DNA of 64,000 nucleotides, from assembly GCF_000420545.1 (NCBI RefSeq), contig NZ_ATVD01000002.1:620001-684000 (forward strand). The letters run 5' to 3'. This DNA is from Arenimonas oryziterrae DSM 21050 = YC6267. Its GTDB lineage: Bacteria; Pseudomonadota; Gammaproteobacteria; Xanthomonadales; Xanthomonadaceae. Below, piece after piece: positions 1 through 8,569 of this stretch. Within the stretch, counting starts at the first letter, position 1. Each line of letters starts with the position of its first letter. The position numbers and the translations under genes are program-made. The notes below the pieces were generated by a model, which saw only the letters and a list, made by a program, of their open reading frames with translations, had not been told where the DNA came from and ran no database searches.

Positions 1-721
1 CCAGCGGGATCTTGGTGACCGGATCCTTCGCCTTCTTGATGTCGACGCCCTCGGGATTGTTCGAGCCCACTTCGTGCAGCGCGCCCAGGTGCAGCACGAC
101 CAGCAGCAGGATCACCAGCGGCAGCGCGATCACGTGCAGGGCGAAGAAGCGGTTGAGGGTGGCGTCGGAGACCAGGTAGTCGCCGCGGATCCACTCGGTC
201 AGCTCGCCGCCGACCATCGGAATCGCGCCGAACAGGTTGATGATCACCTGCGCGCCCCAGTAGCTCATCTGGCCCCACGGCAGCACGTAGCCCATGAAGG
301 CTTCGGCCATCAGCGTGAGGAAGATCAGCATGCCCAGGACCCAGACCAGCTCGCGCGGTTTCTGCGAGGAGCCGTAGATCAGGCCGCGGAACATGTGCGC
401 GTAGACGACCACGAAGAACAGCGAGGCGCCGGTCGAGTGCATGTAGCGGATCAGATAGCCGCCGGTCACGTCGCGCATGATGTATTCGACCGATGCGAAG
501 GCTTCTTCCGCGCTCGGCTTGTAGTTCATCGTCAGGAAAATGCCGGTGACGATCTGGTTGACCAGCACCAGCATCGCGAGCGAGCCGAAGTAGTACCAGA
601 GGTTGAAGTTCTTCGGAGCGTAGTACTCCGACATGTGCTTCTTGTAGAACGGCATGAACGCCGGAGCGCGCTCCGTGAACCAGGTCGTGGCGCCGGCAAT
701 GGCGCGGTCGATGAAGTTCAT
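1..721 (-). CDS. petB: cytochrome b subunit of the cytochrome bc1 complex (partial, 3' end outside the window)
   Basis: This is the membrane cytochrome b that oxidises quinol in the bc1 complex and passes electrons via the Rieske protein to cytochrome c1. The reading frame is open to the window edge, so about 240 N-terminal residues are present. Visible features are the haem-ligand region with MHSTGASLFF and YAHMFRG, the VLPWGQMSYWGA stretch typical of bacterial cytochrome b, and a second haem helix with LHVIALPL and VLHLGALHEVG. The start ATG (721-719) overlaps the stop of the Rieske gene as TGATG, which indicates translational coupling. A cytochrome c1 gene is expected just beyond the window. 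Identity is certain from the motifs; only the missing C-terminus is unknown. Confidence 0.95.
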   Translation of the reverse strand, partial: MNFIDRAIAGATTWFTERAPAFMPFYKKHMSEYYAPKNFNLWYYFGSLAMLVLVNQIVTGIFLTMNYKPSAEEAFASVEYIMRDVTGGYLIRYMHSTGASLFFVVVYAHMFRGLIYGSSQKPRELVWVLGMLIFLTLMAEAFMGYVLPWGQMSYWGAQVIINLFGAIPMVGGELTEWIRGDYLVSDATLNRFFALHVIALPLVILLLVVLHLGALHEVGSNNPEGVDIKKAKDPVTKIPL

Positions 722-1326
722 CAGGCAGCTCCCTGCGGCGCGACGCCCACGATCAGATGCGTGTCGTCAACGAAATGATAGGGCGGGACTTCCAGGTTCG
801 CCGGCGCTGGCACGCCCTGGAAGACGCGACCGGCGAGATCGAAGCGCGACTGGTGGCAGGGGCAATAGAAGCCGCCCTTCCATTCCGGGTCGTAAGCCTG
901 CGGCACCATTTCCGGCACATAGCCCGGCGAGCAGCCCAGGTGGGTGCAGATGCCGACGATGACCGCCAGCTCGGGCTTGATCGCGCGGGCCTCGTTCTTG
1001 GCGAAGGCCGGCGTCTGGTCGGCGTTGTCGGACTTGGGGTCCTTCAGGCGGCCATCCAGGGTCGGCAGGACCTTGAGCTGCTCGGCATTGCGCTTGAAGA
1101 TCCAGACCGGCTTGCCGCGCCACTGCACGATCATGCGCATGCCCGGCTCGTTGTCGATCTTGCTGATGTCCACTTCGACCGGTGCACCGGCCACCTGGGC
1201 GCGGGCACTGGGTTTCCATGACGAAATGAACGGTACGGCCGCGAGACCCACGCCCACGGCACCCACAACCGCGGTGGTCGCGGTCAGGAAGCGGCGGCGG
1301 CCCAGGTTGGCTTCATCGTTAGCCAT
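721..1326 (-). CDS. petA: ubiquinol-cytochrome c reductase iron-sulfur (Rieske) subunit
   Basis: This Rieske [2Fe-2S] subunit of the bc1 complex transfers electrons from quinol to cytochrome c1. The 201-residue protein has a twin-arginine export motif (GRRRFL, residues 9-14) followed by a hydrophobic helix at about 17-35, so it should be Tat-exported and N-terminally anchored. The cluster ligands are in CTHLGC (127-132) and CPCH (155-158), the canonical pair of cysteine-histidine loops. The start ATG at 1326 is preceded by GGAGAG at a normal distance. It is the first gene of the operon and overlaps cytochrome b by one base. Length and motifs are normal for the family. Confidence 0.97.
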   Translation of the reverse strand: MANDEANLGRRRFLTATTAVVGAVGVGLAAVPFISSWKPSARAQVAGAPVEVDISKIDNEPGMRMIVQWRGKPVWIFKRNAEQLKVLPTLDGRLKDPKSDNADQTPAFAKNEARAIKPELAVIVGICTHLGCSPGYVPEMVPQAYDPEWKGGFYCPCHQSRFDLAGRVFQGVPAPANLEVPPYHFVDDTHLIVGVAPQGAA

Positions 1327-1389
1327 TCGGCTCTCCGAGATTTAGCTGAAAGAGGGTGGACGGAGCAAAGCCCCGACCAAAGACGCGCA

Positions 1390-1418
1390 ATTGTAGCGAT
1401 GCCCGTCGCGGGCGACAA
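1390..1418 (-). promoter_or_regulatory. predicted sigma-70-type promoter of petAB
   Basis: On the minus strand a TTGTCG hexamer (1418-1413) is followed after 17 bases by TACAAT (1395-1390). This predicts a start near 1383, a leader of about 57 bases, and a GGAGAG ribosome site before the Rieske ATG at 1326. It was found by eye, and it sits in the only gap upstream of the operon. Confidence 0.55.
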
Positions 1419-1433
1419 CGGAGCCTTAACAGC

Positions 1434-2306
1434 TCACGGGGATGCGAGGGCGGTGCGGTAGCGCTCGGCGAGCTGGCCCACACGCTGTACATAGCGCTGG
1501 GTTTCGGCATAGGGAGGCACGCCGCCGTTGCGGTCGACCGCGCCTTCCCCAGCGTTGTAGGCGGCCGCGACCAGGGTCAGGTCGGACCGGTAGCGCTTCA
1601 TCAGCCAGGACAGGTACTGCACGCCGCCACTGATGTTCTGGGCCGGATCGTAGGCGTCGGTGACGCCGAACCGGGCCGCGGTGGCCGGAATCAGCTGCAT
1701 CAGACCCTGGGCGTTCTTGTTCGAGCGCGCGTTGGCGCGGTAGGCCGATTCGGCGTGGATGATCGCGCGCACGACCGCTTCCTCGACGCCGTACTGCGAG
1801 GCCGCCGCCTGGATTTCGGCACGATAGGCATCGGTATTGAGGCGCACGCTGCCGAAATTCACGCCCGGCGCCGCACCGCAGGCGTAGCAGGTGTCCATGG
1901 CGAAGATCGGGAACTCGACGCGGGTGACCTTGACGTTGGCGACGCCGGCCGGCCGGCGGTTGCTGAAATTGCGCACGCCGTTCTCGTCGAGGTACGAGTA
2001 GGTCGTCGACGAGCCCATGCCGAGGAAGCGCGGGGCCTTGCGTGCGGTGGCCGTCGCCGCGACCGGTGCCGCGGGCCCGCCGCCACCGCCCGAGGTGGGC
2101 ACGGCGACTGGCGTGGAGGAACGGTGCGTCGCTGCCGGCGCCGGCGGGGTGTAGGCCGGCGCAACGACCTTGCAGACCGCGCCCGTCATGCGTTTGCTGG
2201 TGTAGTTGGGCACGCCGTCGGCGCCCACGCAGCGATAAAGATCGCCCGCCATCGCCGGCGCGGCGAAGCCCAGACTGAGCATCAAGATCAGGTGACGGGT
2301 CCCCAT
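1434..2306 (-). CDS. lytic murein transglycosylase with N-terminal DUF4124 domain
   Basis: This is a periplasmic peptidoglycan lytic transglycosylase (SLT/GEWL fold), which cleaves between MurNAc and GlcNAc with formation of an anhydro sugar. The 290-residue protein begins with a signal peptide ending near AMA (18-20). A DUF4124-like segment follows (GDLYRCVGADGVPNYTSKR, about 21-39), then a proline/alanine/glycine-rich linker (about 50-90). The catalytic domain covers about 160-270. It contains the active-site glutamate E186 in IIHAES, the conserved GLMQLIP (201-207), and the AQNISGGVQYLSWLM segment. It is transcribed leftwards, upstream of and parallel to the bc1 operon, but a separate promoter lies between them. 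The exact cellular role (wall turnover or envelope assembly) cannot be told from the sequence. Confidence 0.9.
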   Translation of the reverse strand: MGTRHLILMLSLGFAAPAMAGDLYRCVGADGVPNYTSKRMTGAVCKVVAPAYTPPAPAATHRSSTPVAVPTSGGGGGPAAPVAATATARKAPRFLGMGSSTTYSYLDENGVRNFSNRRPAGVANVKVTRVEFPIFAMDTCYACGAAPGVNFGSVRLNTDAYRAEIQAAASQYGVEEAVVRAIIHAESAYRANARSNKNAQGLMQLIPATAARFGVTDAYDPAQNISGGVQYLSWLMKRYRSDLTLVAAAYNAGEGAVDRNGGVPPYAETQRYVQRVGQLAERYRTALASP

Positions 2307-2386
2307 GACGGCCGAGTTTCCCCCCTTCTTTCTGAAATTCCAAGTACTTAGGACCGCCGCCGGTGGCTCGGCCCCGGCGGGCCGCC

Positions 2387-2392
2387 TACAAT
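2387..2392 (+). promoter_or_regulatory. predicted -10 box upstream of miaB
   Basis: TACAAT at 2387-2392 predicts a transcription start near 2399. No convincing -35 hexamer is visible 17 bases upstream. If correct, it rules out the upstream in-frame ATG at 2363 and supports ATG 2426 as the miaB start. Confidence 0.4.
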
Positions 2393-2425
2393 GACGCCCC
2401 TTTCCTCCCGACCGGATTAACCGCC

Positions 2426-3841
2426 ATGACCGGGAACACCGCCAGTCCGCATCCCCCCGCCCTGTCCCGCCAGCCCGGCGACGTCGCCAGCCCGCCGGCG
2501 GGCAAGCTGTTCATCAAGACCCACGGTTGCCAGATGAACGAGTACGACTCGGCCAAGATGGCCGACGTGCTCGCCGCCGAACACGGCCTGGAGCTGACCC
2601 AGGACGAGGCCGAGGCCGACGTCATCCTGATCAATACCTGCTCGATTCGCGAAAAGGCGCAGGAGAAGGTGTTCTCCCAGCTCGGCAAGTGGAAGCAGCT
2701 CAAGAAGGACAAGCCGCACCTGGTCATCGGCGTCGGCGGCTGCGTCGCCTCGCAGGAGGGCGCGGCGATCATCAAGCGCGCGCCGCAGGTCGACCTGGTG
2801 TTCGGCCCGCAGACCCTGCACCGCCTGCCCGACATGATCGACGCACGCCGCGACACCGGCCGGCCGCAGGTCGATATCAGTTTTCCCGAGGTCGAAAAAT
2901 TCGACCGCCTGCCCGAGCCGCGCGCCGAAGGCCCGACTGCCTTCGTCTCGATCATGGAAGGCTGCTCGAAGTACTGCAGCTTCTGCGTCGTGCCGTACAC
3001 GCGCGGCGAGGAAATTTCGCGGCCGTTCGATGACGTCATCGTGGAGGTGGCACAGCTCGCCGCCCAGGGCGTGCGCGAGGTGAACCTGCTCGGCCAGAAC
3101 GTCAACGCGTACCGCGGCGCAATGCACGACAGCGACGAACTCGCCGACCTCGCCTTGCTCATCCGCACGATCGCGCGGATCGACGGCATCGGCCGCATCC
3201 GCTACACGACCTCGCATCCGTTGGAATTCTCCGATTCGCTGATCGAGGCGCACCGCGACGTACCCGAACTCGCGTCCTACCTGCACCTGCCGGTGCAATC
3301 GGGATCGGACCGCATCCTGACGGCGATGAAGCGCAATCACACCGCGCTCGAATACAAGGCCAAACTGCGCAAGCTGCGCGAAGCCAAGCCCGACATCACG
3401 ATCAGCTCGGATTTCATCGTCGGCTTTCCCGGCGAAACCGAACGCGACTTCGAGGCCACGCTCAAACTCGTGCGCGATGTCGGCTTCGACCAGAGCTTCA
3501 GCTTCGTCTACTCCAAGCGCCCGGGCACGCCGGCCGCGAACCTGCCCGACGAGACGTCCGAACAGGAGAAGCACGCGCGTCTGCAGCGTCTGCAAGCCCT
3601 GCTCAATGACAATGCCCGCGCGATCGCCCAGGCCATGGTCGGCAGCGTGCAGCGCGTGCTGGTGGAAAAGACCAGCACCCGCGACGCGAACGAACTCAGC
3701 GGCCGAACCGAGAACATGCGCTACGTGAATTTCCCCGGCCCGCCGAGCCTGATCGGACAGTTCGTCGACGTCCTGGTGACCGAGGTCATGGCCAACTCCT
3801 TGCGCGGCCGCCTGCACGTGACCCAAGCTGACCTCGCCTGA
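2426..3841 (+). CDS. miaB: tRNA-2-methylthio-N6-dimethylallyladenosine synthase MiaB
   Basis: MiaB is a radical-SAM methylthiotransferase that converts i6A37 to ms2i6A37 in tRNAs. From ATG 2426 the protein has 471 residues, the normal length. The N-terminal UPF0004 domain carries three auxiliary-cluster cysteines: C35 in THGCQMN, C72 in INTCSIRE and C106 in GVGGCVAS. The radical-SAM cluster is C180, C184 and C187 in [17 protein letters not shown], and the C-terminal about 65 residues form a TRAM domain. An in-frame start at 2363 would add an unconserved arginine- and alanine-rich leader and lies before the likely transcription start, so I reject it. The gene heads the miaB-phoH-ybeY-corC block known from many gammaproteobacteria. 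Confidence 0.95.
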   Translation: MTGNTASPHPPALSRQPGDVASPPAGKLFIKTHGCQMNEYDSAKMADVLAAEHGLELTQDEAEADVILINTCSIREKAQEKVFSQLGKWKQLKKDKPHLVIGVGGCVASQEGAAIIKRAPQVDLVFGPQTLHRLPDMIDARRDTGRPQVDISFPEVEKFDRLPEPRAEGPTAFVSIMEGCSKYCSFCVVPYTRGEEISRPFDDVIVEVAQLAAQGVREVNLLGQNVNAYRGAMHDSDELADLALLIRTIARIDGIGRIRYTTSHPLEFSDSLIEAHRDVPELASYLHLPVQSGSDRILTAMKRNHTALEYKAKLRKLREAKPDITISSDFIVGFPGETERDFEATLKLVRDVGFDQSFSFVYSKRPGTPAANLPDETSEQEKHARLQRLQALLNDNARAIAQAMVGSVQRVLVEKTSTRDANELSGRTENMRYVNFPGPPSLIGQFVDVLVTEVMANSLRGRLHVTQADLA

Positions 3842-3869
3842 TGTCGTAGGCGGACCCCGGAGCCTGGCA

Positions 3870-4220
3870 ATGAGTTCATCCTCGTTCGATTTCTATTCGC
3901 TGATCATGCAGCTCACCCGCCTGCCGGTGTTCGTGCTGCTGATCGTCGGCCTGGTGCTGGCCATTTCCCGGCAGGCGCGGCATCCGCGGGCCTCGATGCT
4001 CGCCGCCGGCGCGATGGTCGCCGGGCTGGTGCAGATGATCGTCGGCTTCGGCTTCCAGATGTGGATGACGCAGCGCGCGGCGGGCGGCGGCTACGACGAG
4101 GTCAAGATGTTCTACGCCGGCTTCAACGTGCTGAACATGGTCCTTGAACTCGCGGCCTGGGGCCTGGCCCTCGCGGCGATCTTCGCCGGACGCGCGCCGG
4201 CTGCCGCAGCGCGCCCATGA
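3870..4220 (+). CDS. small integral membrane protein of unknown function
   Basis: I do not recognise this 116-residue protein. It is strongly hydrophobic, with about three membrane segments: roughly residues 13-32 (LPVFVLLIVGLVLAI), 42-62 (MLAAGAMVAGLVQMIVGFGF) and 85-108 (LNMVLELAAWGLALAAIFAG). No charged or metal-binding motif stands out. It lies between miaB and phoH. It starts 28 bases after miaB, and its stop overlaps the phoH ATG by four bases (ATGA), so it is probably co-transcribed and coupled to phoH. The coupling makes it likely to be a real gene. Function is unknown. Confidence 0.75.
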   Translation: MSSSSFDFYSLIMQLTRLPVFVLLIVGLVLAISRQARHPRASMLAAGAMVAGLVQMIVGFGFQMWMTQRAAGGGYDEVKMFYAGFNVLNMVLELAAWGLALAAIFAGRAPAAAARP

Positions 4221-5197
4221 GCCAATCGCCTTACCGCGAGTTCGCCCTGGAACCCGACGACAGCGTCCGCCTGGCCAACCTCGCCGGTCCGTTCGACGAG
4301 CATCTGCGCCAGATCGAATTGCGCCTGGGTGTGGAGATTGCCAATCGTGCCGGCGTGTTCCGCGTCACCGGTGCACCGGACGCGATCAAGGCCACCGAAC
4401 GCCTGCTGCTGAGCCTTTACGAGGACACGGCGCGCGAGGCCTTGGACCCGCACAAGATCCACGTACGCATGAACGCCGCGAACGTCGATCGTCTCAACGC
4501 CTCGGGCGACCACGAGCCGCAGGAAGTGCTGATCAAGGTCAAACGCGGCTTCGTCAAAGGCCGCGGCGCGAACCAGGCGAAATACCTGCATGCGATCGCG
4601 ACCCACGACATCAATTTCGGCATCGGCCCGGCCGGCACCGGCAAAACCTTCCTTGCCGTCGCGAGCGCAGTCGAAGCCTTGAACGAATCGCGCGTGCAGC
4701 GCCTGCTGCTGGTGCGCCCGGCGGTCGAGGCCGGCGAGAAGCTCGGCTTTCTTCCCGGCGATCTCTCACAGAAGGTCGACCCCTACCTGCGACCGCTGTA
4801 CGACGCGCTGTACGAAATGCTCGGCGTGGAAAAAGTCGCCAAGCTCATCGAGAGAAATGTCATCGAGATCGCGCCGCTGGCCTACATGCGCGGCCGCACG
4901 CTCAACGATGCCTACGTGATCCTCGACGAGGCGCAGAACACCACGATCGAGCAGATGAAGATGTTCCTGACCCGCATCGGCTACGGCTCGACGGCAGTGG
5001 TCACCGGCGACCTGTCGCAGATCGACCTGCCCAAGCACCAGAAATCGGGCCTGAAGGATGCGCTGGACGTGCTGCGCGGCGTCGAGGGCATCAGCTTCAC
5101 GTTCTTCACCGCGCGCGACGTCGTGCGCCATCCGCTGGTCGCACGCATCGTCGAGGCCTACGACCTGCGCGACGGCCGCGCCGATCACGAGTCCTGA
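4217..5197 (+). CDS. ybeZ: PhoH-like ATPase (YbeZ)
   Basis: This is a PhoH-family P-loop ATPase. In this gene neighbourhood it is the YbeZ partner of the endoribonuclease YbeY, linked to RNA processing and ribosome maturation. The 326-residue protein has Walker A GPAGTGKT at 137-144 and Walker B VILDEAQN at 234-241. A KH-like N-terminal region (about 10-100) precedes the ATPase core, as in other YbeZ proteins. The start ATG overlaps the upstream stop as ATGA, and the next gene begins immediately at its own stop codon (TGA then ATG), consistent with a tight operon. Family assignment is firm; the precise biochemical role is less settled in general. Confidence 0.93.
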   Translation: MSQSPYREFALEPDDSVRLANLAGPFDEHLRQIELRLGVEIANRAGVFRVTGAPDAIKATERLLLSLYEDTAREALDPHKIHVRMNAANVDRLNASGDHEPQEVLIKVKRGFVKGRGANQAKYLHAIATHDINFGIGPAGTGKTFLAVASAVEALNESRVQRLLLVRPAVEAGEKLGFLPGDLSQKVDPYLRPLYDALYEMLGVEKVAKLIERNVIEIAPLAYMRGRTLNDAYVILDEAQNTTIEQMKMFLTRIGYGSTAVVTGDLSQIDLPKHQKSGLKDALDVLRGVEGISFTFFTARDVVRHPLVARIVEAYDLRDGRADHES

Positions 5198-5845
5198 ATG
5201 AGCGCGCTCGTCGTCTTCGATCTCGACGGCACCCTGATCCACGGCGACTGCGGCGGTGCGCTGGTCCGCCGGTTGATCGCGCGCCATTCGTGGCGACGGA
5301 TCGCGGCGCTGCTGATCGCGCCGGTCGCAATGCCGATGATGATGTTTCCGCGAACCCGCCGGCGCGGCGTTTCCGCGTTCCTGTGGCTGGGCACGGTCGG
5401 CGTCGCGCCGGCCCTGCTCGACGCGACCATCGCGCGCTTCATCGCCGACTACCCGCTGCGCGAGCTGCCGAGCGCACGCGCCGCGCTCGAGAACGAGCTC
5501 GCGCAAGGCCATCGCGTGGTGGTCGCGACCGGCGCGCTGCGGGTGCTGGCCGAGGGCTTCCTGCAACGCCTCGGCGTCGGCGACCGCGTGCTCGTCGCTG
5601 CCTCGCGAATGACGCGCTTCGCCGGCGGCCAGATCGCTTCCGTGCAATGCAACGGCCACGAAAAACTGCGCGAGCTGCAACGCCTCGGCCTGCCGACCGA
5701 TCTGTTGCGCGCCTACAGCGACACCTGGTCGGACTTTCCCCTGTTCGATGCCGCCGCCACGCCGATCGTGATCAACGCGTCGGCGCGCGATCTGCGTCGC
5801 CTGCAATCGCGCTATGGCGAACGCCTGCAGATGCTCGCGTCCTGA
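5198..5845 (+). CDS. HAD-IB family hydrolase (phosphatase-like)
   Basis: This is a haloacid dehalogenase superfamily enzyme of 215 residues. It has the nucleophile motif VVFDLDGT (D8 nucleophile, D10 acid/base), a conserved threonine/serine region in VVATGAL, and a late SDTWSDFPLF segment with the motif-IV aspartates. The length and the cap insert between motifs I and II suggest subclass IB, phosphoserine-phosphatase-like. The middle region is arginine-rich and includes a hydrophobic stretch. The gene starts directly after the phoH stop and sits between phoH and ybeY, which are adjacent in E. coli, so this is an insertion in the conserved block. The substrate cannot be deduced; sugar, nucleotide and phospholipid phosphates are all possible. 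Confidence 0.8.
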   Translation: MSALVVFDLDGTLIHGDCGGALVRRLIARHSWRRIAALLIAPVAMPMMMFPRTRRRGVSAFLWLGTVGVAPALLDATIARFIADYPLRELPSARAALENELAQGHRVVVATGALRVLAEGFLQRLGVGDRVLVAASRMTRFAGGQIASVQCNGHEKLRELQRLGLPTDLLRAYSDTWSDFPLFDAAATPIVINASARDLRRLQSRYGERLQMLAS

Positions 5846-5906
5846 CGCCCTACCCGGCGACGGTCTTCGGCGTTAGGATGCGCCGTCCCACCGACGATGC
5901 CCTCGC

Positions 5907-6377
5907 ATGACCCGCGGACCGATCCAGCTCGATCTCAGCGTCAGTTACGGACTGCCGCGCACCGGCCTGCCGGCCGCCGTCAGCTTCAAGCGTTGGGCCG
6001 CAGCGGCCTGCGAAGGTCGCATCCGCAAGGCCGATCTCGCGATCCGTCTGGTCGACACCAAGGAAGGCCGATCGCTGAACCGGCACTACCGCGGCAAGGA
6101 CTACGCAACGAACGTGCTGAGCTTTCCGGCGGAATTGCCCGAAGGCGTCACCCTGCCCCTGCTTGGCGACCTGGTGATCTGCGCGCCGGTCGTGGCCCGC
6201 GAGGCACGCGAACAGGGCAAGCAGCTCGCCGCGCACTATGCCCACCTGACCGTGCACGGCGTCTTGCACCTGCTGGGCCTGGACCACGAAAACGACCGCG
6301 AGGCCGAAGCCATGGAGTTGCTGGAACGCGAGATTCTCGCGGGCCTGGGCTTCGGCGACCCCTACGAGGACGAATGA
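5907..6377 (+). CDS. ybeY: endoribonuclease YbeY (rRNA maturation factor)
   Basis: YbeY is a zinc-dependent single-strand endoribonuclease needed for 16S rRNA 3' end maturation and late 70S quality control. The 156-residue protein has the diagnostic metal site [14 protein letters not shown], with the three zinc histidines H117, H121 and H127. The conserved TNVLSFP (68-74) and LGDLVIC (86-92) are also present. The start ATG at 5907 follows a 61-base gap containing TAGGAT (5874-5879), a possible -10 box. It is the third conserved member of the miaB-ybeZ-ybeY-corC block. Confidence 0.95.
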   Translation: MTRGPIQLDLSVSYGLPRTGLPAAVSFKRWAAAACEGRIRKADLAIRLVDTKEGRSLNRHYRGKDYATNVLSFPAELPEGVTLPLLGDLVICAPVVAREAREQGKQLAAHYAHLTVHGVLHLLGLDHENDREAEAMELLEREILAGLGFGDPYEDE

Positions 6378-6468
6378 ATCCGGCGACAGACGGGTTCCGG
6401 CGAGGCGGCTGAAACATCGTTTGCGCTAGACTGGCGTCCCGCCGGCCCCCGGCGTCTGCCGCTAGATC

Positions 6469-7320
6469 ATGTCCGAGGACACCGACAGTACCACCCCGCC
6501 CGAGCGCCGCTCCTGGCTCGAACGCCTGAGCCTGGCCTTTTCCGGCGAACCGCAAAGCCGCGAGGATCTGGTCGAGATCCTGCGCGACGCCCAGTCCAAC
6601 GGCCTGGTCGGCGCCGATACCCTGAAGATGCTGGAAGGCGCCCTCGCGGTGTCCGAGCTGCAGGTCGGCGACATCATGATTCCGCGCTCGCAGATGGTTT
6701 CCCTGCCGGCCGACTACGCCTTCCTGGATCTGATGAAGCTCGTCGTCGAGACCGGCCATTCGCGCTTCCCGGTGCACGGCGACGACAAGGACGACATTCT
6801 CGGCATCCTGCTCGCGAAAGATCTGCTGCGCGGCATCGTCGCCGACGGCGGCCCCGGACAGGTGCGCGAGCTGCTGCGCCCGGCCGTGCTGATCCCCGAA
6901 TCCAAGCGCCTGAACGTGCTGCTCAAGGAATTCCGCCTGTCGCGCAATCACATGGCGATCGTCGTGGACGAACACGGCGGCGTCGCCGGCCTGGTCACCA
7001 TCGAGGACGTGCTCGAGCAGATCGTCGGCGAGATCGACGACGAGCACGATGAAGCCGACGAAGAAAAGATGATCGCCGCGCAGGCCGACGGTCAGTTCGC
7101 GGTCGACGCGCTGACGCCGATCAGCGATTTCAACGAACAGTTCGGCGCCCAGTTCCCCGACGACGAGTACGACACCATCGGCGGCCTGATCAATGCCGCG
7201 ATCGGCCACCTGCCCGAGGCGGGCGAGGAACTGACGCTCGACCGCTTCCATTTCCGCGTCGGCCGCGCCGATCGCCGTCGCGTGCATTCCTTCGTCGTGA
7301 GCGTGCATGCGCCCGACTAG
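6469..7320 (+). CDS. corC: CorC/YbeX-type CBS-domain protein (magnesium/cobalt homeostasis)
   Basis: This is a cytosolic CBS-pair protein of the CorC/HlyC group, implicated in Mg2+/Co2+ efflux together with CorA. The 283 residues run as an acidic N-terminus, a tandem CBS pair (about 62-190, including VGDIMIPRSQMVSLP and VVDEHGGVAGLVTIEDVLE), and a C-terminal CorC_HlyC domain (about 205-283). There is no DUF21 membrane domain, which separates it from the membrane-bound hemolysin-type paralogues. A TAGACT hexamer at 6427-6432 could be a -10 box. The 3' end overlaps the next gene by 14 bases. A corA gene lies one gene downstream, consistent with the family's proposed role. Confidence 0.92.
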   Translation: MSEDTDSTTPPERRSWLERLSLAFSGEPQSREDLVEILRDAQSNGLVGADTLKMLEGALAVSELQVGDIMIPRSQMVSLPADYAFLDLMKLVVETGHSRFPVHGDDKDDILGILLAKDLLRGIVADGGPGQVRELLRPAVLIPESKRLNVLLKEFRLSRNHMAIVVDEHGGVAGLVTIEDVLEQIVGEIDDEHDEADEEKMIAAQADGQFAVDALTPISDFNEQFGAQFPDDEYDTIGGLINAAIGHLPEAGEELTLDRFHFRVGRADRRRVHSFVVSVHAPD

Positions 7321-8530
7321 CGTTGTCGGCGCGCTGCTGATTGCCCTGATGCTGTGCCTGCCAGGCACCGGTCGCGCGCAGACCGGTGCGCCGGCCGACG
7401 CGCGCGTCGCCGTCGCCGCACCCTCGGCGCCGCGTATCGGCGTGATCACGATGGAGCCGGGCGAGGCCTTCTGGGAACGCTTCGGCCACGATGCGATCGT
7501 CGTCGTGGATGCGGTCACCGGCGAAGCGATCTCGTACAACTTCGGCTTTTTCGATATGTCCGAGCCCGGCTTCGTGGACAATTTCATCCACGGCCGCATG
7601 CGCTATCAGCTGGTCGCCTTGCCACTGGAAGACGACCTCGCGAATTACGAAGGCAAAGGCCGCGGCGTGACCATGCAGTGGCTCGACCTCACACCCGCGC
7701 AGGCGAATGCACTCGCGGCGGCCCTGGTCGAGAACGCGCGGCCGGAAAACTCCCGCTACACCTACGAATATTTCACCGCCAACTGCGCCACGCGCGTGCG
7801 CGACAACCTCGACGCCGTGCTCGGCGGTGCGCTCAAACAACAACTGACCACGCGCTCGCAGGGCAATAGCTATCGCAGCGAGTCGGTGCGCCTGGCCTGG
7901 CCGGCGAAATGGATGGCTTTTGGATTTCATCTGGGTCTGTCGGGGGCGGCGGATCGCTCGCTTTCGCGCTGGGAAGAATCCTTCATTCCGATGCGCCTGC
8001 GCGATGCGCTGCGCGTGGTGAAGCTCGCCGACGGCCGCCCGCTGGTCCGCGAAGAACTGACCTTGCTACCGCATCGCCTGTCGTCGCCGCCAACGGAAAC
8101 GCCGCGCTGGCGCGTGCCCGCGCTGTTCGTCGGCATCGCATTCGCGGCCGGCATCCTGCTGCTCGGCCGCCGACATCCGCGCCTGCTCGCGGGCCTGGCT
8201 TTGCCGTTCTGGATCGTCGCGGCGGCGCTGGGCGCCCTGATGCTGTTCATCTGGTTCGGCAGCGCGCATGTGTTCGGCTATGCCAACGAGAACCTGCTGC
8301 TGCTCAGTCCGCTGTGCCTGGGTTTGCTGCCCGGCGCCTGGGGCGTGCTGCGCGGGCGACCGGCCAGCGTGTTGTTCCAGCGGATGCTGTGGCTGGTCGC
8401 CGGCAGTGCCGCGATCGCCGGTTTCCTGAAATTCCTGCCATTCCGGCCGCAGGAAAACGTCGAATGGGTGCTGTTGCTGCTGCCGATGCACTGGGCACTG
8501 GCGCGCACGTTCAGCCCGAAGAAGTCCTGA
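7307..8530 (+). CDS. DUF4105 (Lnb N-terminal domain) membrane protein
   Basis: This 407-residue protein has a signal peptide (cleavage near RAQ, about 23-25) and a periplasmic DUF4105 domain (about 43-265). It ends in four or five membrane helices (from about 268 to 400). DUF4105 is the domain that names the Lnb family of lipoprotein N-acyltransferases. Candidate catalytic residues are H61 in WERFGHDAI and C160 in FTANCATRV. A histidine followed much later by an Asn-Cys pair is the order seen in permuted NlpC/P60 (LRAT-like) thiol enzymes. The gene overlaps corC by 14 bases and stands where lnt, the classical lipoprotein N-acyltransferase, follows ybeX in E. coli. Domain identity is good; an acyltransferase activity is my inference from position and residues. 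Confidence 0.8.
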   Translation: MRPTSVVGALLIALMLCLPGTGRAQTGAPADARVAVAAPSAPRIGVITMEPGEAFWERFGHDAIVVVDAVTGEAISYNFGFFDMSEPGFVDNFIHGRMRYQLVALPLEDDLANYEGKGRGVTMQWLDLTPAQANALAAALVENARPENSRYTYEYFTANCATRVRDNLDAVLGGALKQQLTTRSQGNSYRSESVRLAWPAKWMAFGFHLGLSGAADRSLSRWEESFIPMRLRDALRVVKLADGRPLVREELTLLPHRLSSPPTETPRWRVPALFVGIAFAAGILLLGRRHPRLLAGLALPFWIVAAALGALMLFIWFGSAHVFGYANENLLLLSPLCLGLLPGAWGVLRGRPASVLFQRMLWLVAGSAAIAGFLKFLPFRPQENVEWVLLLLPMHWALARTFSPKKS

Positions 8531-8569
8531 AACTTGCCGCCGATCGCCGCGCTGGCCGATGATGCCGGC

